Assembly (NCBI GenBank): GCA_900771975.1
Contig: CAAGPV010000056.1
Span: 37,212-101,211 of the forward strand
Reading direction: 5' to 3'
Source: an uncultured Prevotella sp.
GTDB taxonomy: Bacteria > Bacteroidota > Bacteroidia > Bacteroidales > Bacteroidaceae
Length of the DNA stretch: 64,000 nucleotides
Below, in pieces: positions 42,577 through 52,200 of this stretch; position 1 is the stretch's first letter; each line of letters opens with the position of its first letter. The position numbers and the translations under genes are program-made. The notes under the pieces are model-generated. The model was not told the DNA's origin. It did not search any database and saw nothing but the letters and a program-made list of their open reading frames with translations.

Positions 42577-43728
42577 ATGAATGTAGCTGACTTTGATGCC
42601 ATCCGCCCTTGGAATGACGAAGAGTTGCCCCAAGTGTACGACCGGTTGCTTGACAACCCCCAGTTTGTGACAGCCTTGCAGTATGTTCTTCCGGGAATGC
42701 CTTTAGAAAAGGTCCGCCAGACAATGTATAATTGCCATAGCAGTCTGGAATTTCAGAAGACGTTTTGTTATCAAATAGTCCAAAATATCGTACGGAAAAT
42801 GAGCGAAGGCTATACGTTCGACTTCAAAGCTCTTGACACCAACAGGCGTTATACCTTCATCAGCAACCACCGGGACATTGTGATGGATTCGGCATTGTTG
42901 GACGTAATCCTTGTGGATGCTGGTTTCTCCACCACTTGTGAAATTGCCATTGGTGACAATCTTCTCAAATTGCCTTGGATAAAAGACCTGGTGCGCCTAA
43001 ACAAGTCGTTTATCGTGGAACGCGGATTGCCCATGCGCCAAATGCTCATGGCAAGCAAACGCCTGTCCGAGTATATGCACTATGCCATCTCGGAGAAGCA
43101 TGAAAATATTTGGATTGCCCAGCGTGAAGGACGGGCCAAGGACAGCAACGACCGCACTCAAAAGGCTATTTTGCAGATGATGACGATGGGAGGAGAAGGC
43201 AATGTGGTGGAGCGCTTAATGCAACTCCACCTCGTTCCGTTGAGCATTTCCTACGAGTATGATCCTTGTGACGTCTACAAAGCCAAGGAATTTCAGCAGA
43301 AACGCGATGACCCCAACTGGAAGAAAGGACCGATGGACGATGTGGTGAGTATGAAAACCGGCATAACAGGCTATAAGGGACACATCCATTACCATGCATC
43401 TCCATGCCTGGACGACTATCTGCTCACCTTGGATGCCAATGCGCCAAAGGGCGAATTGTTCACCCGAATTGCTGCATACATCGATCGGCAGATACATGCC
43501 AACTACCGGCTCTATCCTGTCAACTATGTAGCACTTGACGAACTGAACGGCACAACCGATTATGCAGGTGAATATTCTGCCGAAAACAAGGCTTTCTTCG
43601 ATGAACGCATAGAACGTTGTTTGGCGCAGATAGACCTCCCAAACAAGGATGAGGCCTTCTTGCGCAACCGCTTGTTGACCATGTATGCCAACCCTGCAGT
43701 CAACTATCTTGCAACCCGTCAAAAATAG
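42577..43728 (+). CDS. Glycerophospholipid-type acyltransferase (PlsC-like)
   Basis: This 383-residue protein contains the acyltransferase HX4D motif (FISNHRDIVMD) and downstream motifs RLNKSFIVERG and WIAQREGRAKD, which correspond to blocks II and III of glycerol-phosphate acyltransferases. It probably transfers acyl chains to a lipid acceptor at the inner membrane. There is no clear membrane helix. It is last in the PASTA-ddl operon, and the long C-terminal part beyond residue 230 is specific to Bacteroidota. Confidence 0.85.
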   Translation: MNVADFDAIRPWNDEELPQVYDRLLDNPQFVTALQYVLPGMPLEKVRQTMYNCHSSLEFQKTFCYQIVQNIVRKMSEGYTFDFKALDTNRRYTFISNHRDIVMDSALLDVILVDAGFSTTCEIAIGDNLLKLPWIKDLVRLNKSFIVERGLPMRQMLMASKRLSEYMHYAISEKHENIWIAQREGRAKDSNDRTQKAILQMMTMGGEGNVVERLMQLHLVPLSISYEYDPCDVYKAKEFQQKRDDPNWKKGPMDDVVSMKTGITGYKGHIHYHASPCLDDYLLTLDANAPKGELFTRIAAYIDRQIHANYRLYPVNYVALDELNGTTDYAGEYSAENKAFFDERIERCLAQIDLPNKDEAFLRNRLLTMYANPAVNYLATRQK

Positions 43729-43776
43729 AAAAAATCCCCCTCTCTAAACGGTCTCGGCGAGACGAAAATGTAAAAC

Positions 43777-43831
43777 CGACCTTATTTACCTTCTAAAACT
43801 CTGTGTTTTAGCTCGTAATAAGGTCGTTTTT
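43777..43831. terminator. Bidirectional terminator
   Basis: CGACCTTATT (43777-43786) pairs with AATAAGGTCG (43817-43826), with an inner CTAAAAC/GTTTTAG hairpin and five T after. It serves the acyltransferase and the convergent aldolase. It contains one copy of the dispersed repeat. Confidence 0.8.
43786..43814. repeat. Dispersed palindromic repeat, copy 1
   Basis: These 29 bases match 63851-63879 at 25 positions, including an identical TTCTAAAA and GTGTTTTAGCTC. Both copies lie in intergenic hairpins. Confidence 0.65.
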
Positions 43832-43876
43832 ATATTCTAATTCTTAACCTACTGATTTTTAGTCTATTGCAGATGG

Positions 43877-44905
43877 CTATCCCAAAGCCTTTTCCAAGGC
43901 CTCCAAATCTTGCTCGGTGGTGGCCCAAGAGGTGACAAACCGGCAGATGGTGTGCTCCTTATCATACTTCCCCCAATGGGTGAAAATGAGGTCTTTGTCC
44001 AACCGCTCTACCTCAGTGTTTGGCAGGATGACAAACTGCTGGTTGGTGGGAGACGCTATATAGAAAGGTATAATGCGCTTCTGAAAGATGTCCTTCATGC
44101 GCATGGCCATTGCGATGGCATGACGGGAAATGTCAAAATAAAGATTGTCTGTGAAGAGCGCTTCAAACTGAACGCCTATCAGTCTGCCCTTGGCCATAAG
44201 CGCTCCGTGTTGTTTAACGATGTTGAAGAAGTGCTTGTGCGCATTGTTGTGTGTGAAGACAACCGCTTCTCCACAAAGTGCCCCTATCTTGGTTCCACCA
44301 ATATAGAACACATCACAGTGATGAGCCAGGTAGGGCAGGGTGATATCGTTACCCTCTGCCATCAGACCATAGCCTAAACGGGCCCCATCAACATAGAGCG
44401 GAATGTCATATTTTCGGCAGACCTGATAAATTTCGTCCAGCTCCTTGGCCGAATAGATAGTGCCATACTCTGTGGGGAACGTTATGTAAACCATGCCCGG
44501 ATAGACCGAATGGGCAGCGTTGCCGTCGTGCATAAAGTCGTCAAGAAATTTCTCCAGCGTGGCTGCTTCCATCTTTCCATCTTTGGCTTGTATGGTGATG
44601 ATCTTGTGCTCGGTAAACTCAATGGCACCGGCCTCGTGGGTGTTGATGTGTCCCGACTCTACGGCCACCACTCCTTCATAGGTGTGAAGCAGAGAGTCTA
44701 TCACGGTGGCGTTGGTCTGTGTGCCGCCGGCGAGAAACCAAACTTGGCCGTCTGGAGTCTCACAATGCTCTTTTATCATTTCTTTGGCATGATGGCTATA
44801 TGCATCGAAACCATAGCTTAATGTTTGGGTATTGTTGGTCTCTACCAAACGTTCAAGCACTTTAGGATGAGCACCGTTGTTATAATCGCTTTCAAAAGAT
44901 ATCAT
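43877..44905 (-). CDS. Low-specificity threonine aldolase (beta-eliminating lyase family)
   Basis: This 342-residue PLP enzyme has the segment YVDGARLGYGL (about residue 168), then DVFYIGGTKIGALCGEAVVF containing the lysine that binds PLP. The family splits L-threonine or allo-threonine to glycine and acetaldehyde. The start is ATG 44905 (MISFESDYNNGAHPKV); the longer frame to 44941 runs past the -7 box. It is monocistronic. Confidence 0.9.
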   Translation of the reverse strand: MISFESDYNNGAHPKVLERLVETNNTQTLSYGFDAYSHHAKEMIKEHCETPDGQVWFLAGGTQTNATVIDSLLHTYEGVVAVESGHINTHEAGAIEFTEHKIITIQAKDGKMEAATLEKFLDDFMHDGNAAHSVYPGMVYITFPTEYGTIYSAKELDEIYQVCRKYDIPLYVDGARLGYGLMAEGNDITLPYLAHHCDVFYIGGTKIGALCGEAVVFTHNNAHKHFFNIVKQHGALMAKGRLIGVQFEALFTDNLYFDISRHAIAMAMRMKDIFQKRIIPFYIASPTNQQFVILPNTEVERLDKDLIFTHWGKYDKEHTICRFVTSWATTEQDLEALEKALG

Positions 44906-44929
44906 TTTGTTTCTTTTTTTATTTGACGG

Positions 44930-44937
44930 CAAAGTTA
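44930..44937 (-). promoter_or_regulatory. -7 box for the threonine aldolase
   Basis: The minus strand reads TAACTTTG, 25 bases upstream of the preferred start codon. Confidence 0.55.
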
Positions 44938-45002
44938 GCAAATAATGTATGAAAGTGTGAAAAAAAATAATTGAAATCTTTTTTTTATCAAAAAAATATA
45001 TA

Positions 45003-45010
45003 TATCTTTG
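45003..45010 (+). promoter_or_regulatory. Upstream promoter of the susC leader
   Basis: TATCTTTG matches TAnnTTTG, with TTTT at 44979-44982 in the -33 position. Transcription from here meets the terminator at 45041-45062 after about 45 bases. Confidence 0.55.
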
Positions 45011-45032
45011 CCATCGTAATCAATATAATATT

Positions 45033-45050
45033 ATGAAGATACGGGCTTAA
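45033..45050 (+). other. Five-codon leader ORF in the susC leader
   Basis: ATG AAG ATA CGG GCT TAA encodes MKIRA. The last two codons and the stop lie in the left arm and loop of the terminator hairpin, the place expected for translation-coupled attenuation. It may be chance. Confidence 0.25.
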
Positions 45051-45062
45051 AAAGCCGTTTTT
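45041..45062 (+). terminator. Leader terminator upstream of susC
   Basis: GGCTT (45044-45048) pairs with AAGCC (45052-45056), extended by AC/GT across one bulge, followed by five T. It comes before the second promoter. Confidence 0.6.
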
Positions 45063-45164
45063 AATAGATTAATCTTAGATAATTGGCCTTTAAACGAGTA
45101 TTTAAATAGCAAAATAGTACCCAAAGAAGGCAATATAATATCATAAAAAAGCATAATTAAATGC

Positions 45165-45172
45165 TAACTTTG
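45165..45172 (+). promoter_or_regulatory. Proximal promoter of the susC operon
   Basis: TAACTTTG matches TAnnTTTG. It leaves a leader of about 225 bases before susC. In this long gap (44942-45403) I saw no other gene. No -33 TTTG is at the usual distance, which would fit an activator-dependent promoter. Confidence 0.55.
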
Positions 45173-45403
45173 CAAAATGGATAAACTCATCCGCCACACA
45201 ACGATAGACTAAAACCTTACAATAAATAATTAAAAACCTAACGAAGAATGATATGACAAAAGACAGTACATGACCCCTATCTGAGGTTTATCTTATTATA
45301 TATATAAGGTGAATCCGGCTAATAATAGCTTTAGCCATGAAACACATCTATGTGCAATTATCAACTATAGAGTTTATACTAATAACCCAGAAAATACTTA
45401 AGT

Positions 45404-48400
45404 ATGAATTTGAATTTTAGAAAAACATTGCTGCTTGCAGGCGCATGTACGGCTTTGGGCGTTGCTTATTCGCCTTCAGTCTATGCTGCTGGCGAGAATA
45501 CAGCTGCACAAGCTGTTCAGCAACAAAAGGCAGTGAGCGGTATCGTAACGGACGCTGAAGGTCCGGTGATTGGCGCAACTGTCATGGAAAAAGGTACCAG
45601 CAATGGTACAGTGACCGACATCGACGGTAAATTTAGCCTTAATGTCAAGCCAGGAGCGACACTCGTTGTTTCTTATGTCGGTTACAAAACCCAAGAGTTT
45701 GTCGTTGGCAGTCAGAGCTCTTTCAGCGTGAAACTGGAAGCTGACAACAAGACGATGGACGAAGTGGTAGTAGTAGGTTACGGTATCCAAAAGAAAAAGT
45801 TGGTTACTGGTGCTACAGTTGAGGTGAAGGGTGACGACATCTCCAACCGTAACACAATCAGCCCACTTACCGCTCTTCAGAACCAAAGCCCTGGTGTGAA
45901 CATCGTAGCTACTTCCGGTAAACCGGGTGAAGGCTTTAACGTAAATATTCGTGGTGCTGGTACCAACGGAAACACGGCACCTTTGTATGTCATCGACGGT
46001 GTCGTAGGTGACATCAACTCTGTTAACCCTGCCGACATCGAGCGTATCGACGTGTTGAAGGACGCAGCTTCAAGTGCCATCTATGGTGCACGTGCTGCCA
46101 ATGGTGTCATCCTTGTCACCACTAAGCAGGGTAAAGCTGGTAAGGTTACTGTTAACTATGACGGTAATATCGGCTGGCAGAACATGACGCGCATTCCTAA
46201 ACAGCTTAATGCCAAGGAGTATATGGCCATCATGGACGAGACCAATATCAACGATGGACGTAATCCTATTGCTTGGGACCAGTATATTCCTGCTGACGTG
46301 TTGGCTGCTTATCAGGATGGAAGCAACCCTGGTACCAACTGGCTTGACTTGCTTCGCAACGACAACGCCATCACCACAAGCCACTCTTTGAACGTTACTG
46401 GCGGTTCTGACGTTTCCAAGTTCAGTACAGGTATCGGTTATCAATACCAAGACGGTATCATCGGAGGCGAACTGGCTCCGTCTGATTATCGCCGTTTCAC
46501 CTTCCGCTTGAACTCTGACCACGTCATCTATCGTGCTAACGACCGCGACATCGTGACATTTGGTGAGAACGTTTACTATCAGCATAGGGAAAACAAGGGT
46601 ATCCAAATCGGTAACATGTATTCCAACGCTATTTATAGCATGTTGCACACTGCGCCCATTATTCCTGCTTACAACCCTGATGGCTCTCTCTTCACGGGTA
46701 ATGATGGTGCAGAAAATGGATGGAATCTTCTTGGCATCAACCAGTATTTCGGCAACCCGTTGAACACGATTCTCCATTCACAGAACGCTCATAACAAGAG
46801 CCGTAGCCACAACCTTAACGCTACAGCTTACTTTACGGTATCTCCTATCAAGGGTCTTACCTATAAAGGGTTGGTTTACTATAAGAATTCTTCCAACTTG
46901 TGGAAAGGTTATAACACCGTTTACTACAACAACACGAACGACCAGAAGACCAATGATGTACTTTACGAAAACATGGCGACAGGCTGGAACTGGGGTACAA
47001 CCCACACCTTAAACTATGTATTCGACCTGAAAAAACATCACTTTGATGTTCTCGTTGGTACTGAATACTCTCGCGAAGGCAACGGTATGGCAGAAGGTTT
47101 GAACGTACAGGCTTCTGGAAACATCTTCGAAAACGACTGGTCTCACGCTTATTTCGCTAACTTCTCAGGCCGCGACGGTAGTGCTACGTTGCCTATATCA
47201 ACAAGTGATGACCAAAAGAATAAACCCGCTTTCGACCACTCAGTGCTCTCTTACTTCGGCCGTATCAACTACGACTGGAACGAAACCTACATGTTGAGCT
47301 TGATTCTTCGTGCCGATGGTTCATCTAACTTTGCTCCTGGTCACCGTTGGGGTTGGTTCCCATCAGTCAGTGCAGGTTGGGTTGTCAGCAACGAAAAGTT
47401 TATGGAATCTACCAAAAGCTGGCTTGATTTCTTGAAAGTTCGCGGTAGCTGGGGCCAGAACGGTAACGAAGGAATTGGTGCTTATCAGTATGTTGCCAAC
47501 TATTCTTTCGGTGCTTATGGCCAATACTCTTTCAACAACAACAAGGAATTAGGTTCTACAGGTGGTTATCCATCACGTATGGCAAACGAAAACTTGACAT
47601 GGGAAACTTCAGAACAGCTTGACCTCGGTTTCGATATGCGACTCTTGCGTCAGCGCTTGAACGTTACCTTCGACTACTATGTAAAGAAAACTAAGGACTT
47701 GCTCCTCTCCGTGCCAATCTCAGCAGTTAATGGTTTCGACCACCAGATGGCCAATGCAGGTTCTATTAAGAACTCTGGTATAGAGCTCGCCCTTAACTGG
47801 AATGACCGCATCGGTAGCGACTTCAACTACAACGTAGGTTGGAACATCGCCACAAACAAGAATAAGGTGACTGCCGTAAACAACGGTTCTGGTTATATTC
47901 AAGGTGGTGAAGCTTTGCTTTCTCAAGGTACAACCTTCCTGTCTCGTATGGAAGTAGGTCATCCTCTTGGCTATTTCTATGGCTACAAGACAGCAGGTGT
48001 TCTTCAAAACCAGTCTGAGGTAGACGCTTATGTGGCTTCTCTCGGTGGCGATCCTCTCAACACTTTGCAAGGAAACAACATTAAGCCAGGTGACCTTCGC
48101 TTCGTAGACGTCAATAGAGATGGCAGAATTGACACTAAAGATAAAACTGAACTTGGTGATCCTCATCCAAATGTTACAATGGGTGTAAACTTAGGTTTCA
48201 ACTATAAAGGCTTTGATTTCGCTGTTTCTGGTTATGCAGCTCTCGGCCAACAGATTGCTCACTCTTATCGTCGCTTCGGTGACGGACAGTTTGACAACTG
48301 GTCTACCAATGTCTACAACTACTGGCATGGCGAAGGAACAGGTAACGGCCGTTACCCAATCCTTACCCCTGGTTCAGGAACCAACATGATTCAAGTGTCC

Positions 48401-48664
48401 GATATCTATGTTGATGACGCAAGCTACTTCCGTCTTCAGTCTTTGACTTTGGGCTACGACTTCGCAAAATGTTGGAAAGCTTGCCCATTCCAGCAGCTTC
48501 GTTTCTATGCTCAAGTTCAGAACTTGTTCACTATCACTGGTTACGAAGGAATGGATCCTGAGCAAGGCTCTTCTATTGCAAACGAGTCTTGGGTAACAGG
48601 TGTGGACATCTGCAACTATCCTCAACCACGTACTTTCTTGGTAGGTGTTAATGTTAAATTCTAA
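45404..48664 (+). CDS. SusC/RagA-type TonB-dependent outer-membrane transporter
   Basis: This 1086-residue protein has a signal peptide and a carboxypeptidase-regulatory-like domain (VSGIVTDAEGPVIGATVMEKG, about 43-120). The TonB box region (DEVVVVGYGIQKKK) and plug (PLYVIDGVVGDINSVNPADIE, DVLKDAASSAIYGARAANG) come next, and then a 22-strand barrel ending VGVNVKF. SusC proteins import glycans with a SusD lid. There is no N-terminal signalling domain, so sigma/anti-sigma control through this protein is unlikely. It starts the glycan locus that includes a GH5 enzyme. Confidence 0.97.
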   Translation: MNLNFRKTLLLAGACTALGVAYSPSVYAAGENTAAQAVQQQKAVSGIVTDAEGPVIGATVMEKGTSNGTVTDIDGKFSLNVKPGATLVVSYVGYKTQEFVVGSQSSFSVKLEADNKTMDEVVVVGYGIQKKKLVTGATVEVKGDDISNRNTISPLTALQNQSPGVNIVATSGKPGEGFNVNIRGAGTNGNTAPLYVIDGVVGDINSVNPADIERIDVLKDAASSAIYGARAANGVILVTTKQGKAGKVTVNYDGNIGWQNMTRIPKQLNAKEYMAIMDETNINDGRNPIAWDQYIPADVLAAYQDGSNPGTNWLDLLRNDNAITTSHSLNVTGGSDVSKFSTGIGYQYQDGIIGGELAPSDYRRFTFRLNSDHVIYRANDRDIVTFGENVYYQHRENKGIQIGNMYSNAIYSMLHTAPIIPAYNPDGSLFTGNDGAENGWNLLGINQYFGNPLNTILHSQNAHNKSRSHNLNATAYFTVSPIKGLTYKGLVYYKNSSNLWKGYNTVYYNNTNDQKTNDVLYENMATGWNWGTTHTLNYVFDLKKHHFDVLVGTEYSREGNGMAEGLNVQASGNIFENDWSHAYFANFSGRDGSATLPISTSDDQKNKPAFDHSVLSYFGRINYDWNETYMLSLILRADGSSNFAPGHRWGWFPSVSAGWVVSNEKFMESTKSWLDFLKVRGSWGQNGNEGIGAYQYVANYSFGAYGQYSFNNNKELGSTGGYPSRMANENLTWETSEQLDLGFDMRLLRQRLNVTFDYYVKKTKDLLLSVPISAVNGFDHQMANAGSIKNSGIELALNWNDRIGSDFNYNVGWNIATNKNKVTAVNNGSGYIQGGEALLSQGTTFLSRMEVGHPLGYFYGYKTAGVLQNQSEVDAYVASLGGDPLNTLQGNNIKPGDLRFVDVNRDGRIDTKDKTELGDPHPNVTMGVNLGFNYKGFDFAVSGYAALGQQIAHSYRRFGDGQFDNWSTNVYNYWHGEGTGNGRYPILTPGSGTNMIQVSDIYVDDASYFRLQSLTLGYDFAKCWKACPFQQLRFYAQVQNLFTITGYEGMDPEQGSSIANESWVTGVDICNYPQPRTFLVGVNVKF

Positions 48665-48678
48665 AATCGAATACCATA

Positions 48679-50442
48679 ATGAAAAAAATAGGATATTATA
48701 TAGGTGCCGCAGCCTTGGTGTTGGGAGGTCTTACCTCTTGTACGCTTGACTCGGTAAACTATACCGAGAAGGACCAAACCAACTTCCCGACTACTACAAA
48801 CGACCAGTCACAGGCTTTGGCAGCTATCTACCAAAACTTGAACAAGGTCAATGCCAATCCACAGATGTCGTATTTCTATGTTGCCCAGTTGGCTTCTGAC
48901 GATGCTTTAGGTGGCGGTGGTGAAAACGATATCTTGATGCAGGCCGAAGACTTTATGATGGTTTCCACCGAAAACATGACCCAACAGTTCTGGATTGACC
49001 GTTATGAAGGTATAGAACGTGCCAATGCATTGCTTGACGCACTGGGAGAAGAAGGCGATCCCCAAACTCGTGGTGAGGCTCTTTTCCTGCGCGCGTACTA
49101 TTATTATGAGCTCGCCTCCTTGTATGGAGACATTCCTTTGACCACAACTTCCCAAAAGATAGAACCTGTACAGGCTACAGCAGCTCAGATTTGGGGTCAG
49201 ATTTTGCAGGATCTCTATACAGCTGCAACCACAATGCCTGCTACCCGCAAGACTGATGGACACGTTGACAAGTATTGCGCAGAGGGTATGCTCGGCCGTT
49301 GCTGGCTCTATTACACTGGTATGTATTGCAATGGTGAGGATCTTGCTGGCTTGACCAGTACCAACTACAACCCATTGACCTCTGTAGAACTTCCTAACGG
49401 AACTACATTGACCAAGGAAGATGTCATCAAGTGTATTGATGATTGTGTAAACAACTCTGGTTATGACCTTGTTCCTGATTATCGTAACTTGTGGGCTTAC
49501 ACCAATAAATACACTGTAAACGACTATCCTTATACAAAGAATGCTGTTGATAAAAACGGTAACAGAACAACTTTGAAGTGGGTAGAGAACGATGAAAATG
49601 GATCCACTAACCCTGATCAGGTAGAGCGTATGTTCGCTATTAAGTTCAACAAGCAAGCATCTTGGCAAACCACTATTGGTTATGCCAATGGTTATGCACT
49701 TCACTTCGGTGTACGTGGTGCTGCTTGCTTCCCCTTCGGATTAGGTTGGGGTGCTGGTCCTGTAGCCACCAACTTGGTTAATGACTGGAAACAGATTGAA
49801 CCAAACGACCTTCGTCGTGATGCTACTATTCAGGATATGCAACAACTTAACGGCTTCCAGCTCGGTGGTGGTGGTGACTTTATTCAAGAGTCTGGCTACT
49901 ATGACAAGAAGCTTTCTCCTATCCAGGCCAAGAAAGACAATGGTGACATCTCTGTTTGCTTCGAAAACTTGATGTATCCAGGCAACTGGGATGTAGCTGG
50001 AGCAGAGAACCTGCAGCTTAACAACATACACGACCTCGTGTTGATGCGCTTTGCTGAGGTGCTTCTCATTCAGTCTGAGTTAAAAGAAGATGCTACCGGC
50101 ATGAACCGTGTACGTGCTCGTGTAGGCTTGCCACCGGTTGGTTATTCTCTACAGGCTATCCAAAATGAGCGTCGTTTCGAACTTGCTTTCGAGGGACTTC
50201 GTTGGAATGATATTCGTCGTTGGCACATTGCAGCTGCAGCTTTGGACAAGCAGATAGGTACAAAGATTTACAATAAAGGTATAGAAACCACTAACTCACG
50301 TGCTGGCTATAAGTATTCTGACCGTTACAATGCAACTGCTGGTTTCCAAAAGAAGCCGGAGAATCAGGTGTCTTTGTCAGAAGGTGGAATCCAGCAGAAC
50401 CCAGGTTGGGATGATGCTTCTTCCAGCTACACCAAGTGGTAA
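48679..50442 (+). CDS. SusD/RagB-type glycan-binding lipoprotein
   Basis: This 587-residue lipoprotein has the lipobox GGLTSCTLD and helical TPR-like segments (RGEALFLRAYYYYELASLYGDI). It ends with the SusD C-terminal pattern (LQAIQNERRFELAFEGLRWNDIRRW). It forms the surface lid on the SusC barrel and binds the glycan. It follows susC by 14 bases. The long insert at about 230-340 is where substrate contacts usually sit. Confidence 0.95.
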   Translation: MKKIGYYIGAAALVLGGLTSCTLDSVNYTEKDQTNFPTTTNDQSQALAAIYQNLNKVNANPQMSYFYVAQLASDDALGGGGENDILMQAEDFMMVSTENMTQQFWIDRYEGIERANALLDALGEEGDPQTRGEALFLRAYYYYELASLYGDIPLTTTSQKIEPVQATAAQIWGQILQDLYTAATTMPATRKTDGHVDKYCAEGMLGRCWLYYTGMYCNGEDLAGLTSTNYNPLTSVELPNGTTLTKEDVIKCIDDCVNNSGYDLVPDYRNLWAYTNKYTVNDYPYTKNAVDKNGNRTTLKWVENDENGSTNPDQVERMFAIKFNKQASWQTTIGYANGYALHFGVRGAACFPFGLGWGAGPVATNLVNDWKQIEPNDLRRDATIQDMQQLNGFQLGGGGDFIQESGYYDKKLSPIQAKKDNGDISVCFENLMYPGNWDVAGAENLQLNNIHDLVLMRFAEVLLIQSELKEDATGMNRVRARVGLPPVGYSLQAIQNERRFELAFEGLRWNDIRRWHIAAAALDKQIGTKIYNKGIETTNSRAGYKYSDRYNATAGFQKKPENQVSLSEGGIQQNPGWDDASSSYTKW

Positions 50443-50484
50443 GCCGATATTGCAACATTGTTGAACATTAAATCAGAAAAAAGA

Positions 50485-52026
50485 ATGAAAAAAATATTTT
50501 TTGCAATTCCCCTGGTCGCTTTGTTGTTAACGGCTTGCGACCCAAAGGAAGTGGACTTGGGTTCGCCCGACGGACCTTATTCTTCTGAGGCTCTGGCTAA
50601 CGGTTTTAGCTTTACCCAGTATGCTGATGAAGCTCATACACAGGAAAAGGCCGACGGTAACTATTTTACTTACACCACCTCTCCGGCTGAACCTGTTATT
50701 GTTTATCAGTTAGTGAATGGTGAACAACAGATTATTGGATCAGGTTGCTCTGGCTCCTTCAAAATAGTTCCTAAACGTGGCAATCCTACGGAGCAAACTT
50801 TCTATGTTTGCTTGGCTAACCAAGACGGCTCACGTTGTGAATTTGAAAAGACAGTTAATGTCTATGTACCGTCTGATCTTACCACTGAGATGAAGTATCT
50901 TGTTAGTGATGGCGGCGAAAAGGTATGGAAATGGGATACCGAATGGCGTGCTGACGGTGGTGCATGGGGTAACATGGGCTACTGTGCTGGTGATGGTGAT
51001 TCGTTCGTTAACGACGGAAACGGCGTTTGGTGGGGAGGTACTCCCGAAATATTGAACACCCAAGAGCAGTTGGAAAAAAATGCACCTAATGGTCAGCCAC
51101 AGGGTGATGCCAGCCGCAAGGCCTACATGGTATTCAACGAAGACGGTAAAATTGTTACCTACGACTCTCTTGGCAACCAGCTTCGTAGCGGTAAGTTCAC
51201 GATGATTGGTTACGACGGGCAACGTCATCCAGACGTTACCGGTAACAACCAGCAACAATGGTCTTTGGGTACGCTCCATACCGATGCCGGTTCTATTATG
51301 TGGCCGTTTATGGTTAACAGTAATGGTACAGTGCTTCCTACTGACTTTGAAGTTCTCCAGTTGGATGTTAATCATTTGAAGTTGGTTTATGCTCAACCTG
51401 GTACTGGTTCTTGGACTGAAGCAACATGGTGGGCCTTCAAGAGTGAGTCTGATGGCATTGGCGCTTTGACCAATTATGGCTCTAAAGACTGGACATGGGA
51501 CACAGAATACCGTGCTGATGGTGGAGTTTGGGGTAACTATGGTTACGCTCCAAGTGACGGTGAAACATTCGTTACGACCCAAAACTCAATTTGGTGGGGC
51601 GGTAAACCCGAAGATTTGGCAACTCCTGACCAGTTGGTACATTCTGCAGATGGTCAGCCTCACGGTGACGAAAGTTCTTCTGCTTATATGACTATCGATT
51701 GGAAAGCCGGTACCATCAAGTCTTTTGATGCCAACGGACAGCTTATCCGTTCTGGTAAGTATGAGTTGAAGGATTGGGGCAATGGCAACCGTACAATTGG
51801 TTCTATAGATGGCTCACAGTCTTCATGGTCATTAGGAAAACTCATTACTGCCGAGCCAGCTATCTTGTGGCCGTACGAAATGAAGTGGAAGGACAAAGGT
51901 CATAATCCATATCCTTCTGAATTCGAAATCTTACGCCTCGACGGTAGTCACTTGATGTTGAGCTATGTAGCTCCAGGTACGGGCTCTTGGACTGAAGCAA
52001 CATGGTGGGCTTTCAAGAAAAAGTAA
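50485..52026 (+). CDS. Surface lipoprotein with a tandem duplicated module (SusE/SGBP-like)
   Basis: This 513-residue lipoprotein (lipobox LLLTACDPK) has an N-terminal Ig/PKD-like domain (about 25-135). Two similar units follow: about 145-320 (KWDTEWRADGGAWGN, VWWGGTPE, ATWWAFKS) and about 333-513 (TWDTEYRADGGVWGN, IWWGGKPE, ATWWAFKKK). Each has many tryptophans that could stack on sugars. By position it is the surface glycan-binding protein of the locus. ATG 50485 is chosen because the signal peptide follows directly. Confidence 0.85.
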   Translation: MKKIFFAIPLVALLLTACDPKEVDLGSPDGPYSSEALANGFSFTQYADEAHTQEKADGNYFTYTTSPAEPVIVYQLVNGEQQIIGSGCSGSFKIVPKRGNPTEQTFYVCLANQDGSRCEFEKTVNVYVPSDLTTEMKYLVSDGGEKVWKWDTEWRADGGAWGNMGYCAGDGDSFVNDGNGVWWGGTPEILNTQEQLEKNAPNGQPQGDASRKAYMVFNEDGKIVTYDSLGNQLRSGKFTMIGYDGQRHPDVTGNNQQQWSLGTLHTDAGSIMWPFMVNSNGTVLPTDFEVLQLDVNHLKLVYAQPGTGSWTEATWWAFKSESDGIGALTNYGSKDWTWDTEYRADGGVWGNYGYAPSDGETFVTTQNSIWWGGKPEDLATPDQLVHSADGQPHGDESSSAYMTIDWKAGTIKSFDANGQLIRSGKYELKDWGNGNRTIGSIDGSQSSWSLGKLITAEPAILWPYEMKWKDKGHNPYPSEFEILRLDGSHLMLSYVAPGTGSWTEATWWAFKKK

Positions 52027-52055
52027 ACTTGTTGTAGCATACATTTAATAGATGG

Positions 52056-52092
52056 ATTGCCTCGTCAACGTTGTTTGACGGGGCAATTTTTT
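52056..52092 (+). terminator. Terminator after the SusC-SusD-SGBP unit
   Basis: ATTGCC and CGTCAA in the left arm (52056-52068) pair with TTGACG and GGCAAT (52075-52087), one internal mismatch, with T-run to 52092. A new promoter follows, so the downstream genes are a separate unit. Confidence 0.82.
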
Positions 52093-52140
52093 ATTTCTTC
52101 CCAACCTGGAATTTGCACCCAGGAGTTTTTCAAGCAAACG

Positions 52141-52172
52141 TTTGCATGGTTGGCAGTTTTTTTCTAACTTTG
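52141..52172 (+). promoter_or_regulatory. Promoter for the DUF4369 / DUF6057 / heme-lipoprotein operon
   Basis: TTTG (52141-52144), exactly 20 bases, then TAACTTTG (52165-52172), 28 bases upstream of the DUF4369 start. It is the only full two-box promoter seen before GH5 on the plus strand. Confidence 0.75.
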
Positions 52173-52200
52173 TTCATCATAACAGAAAACCTAAAGAAGA

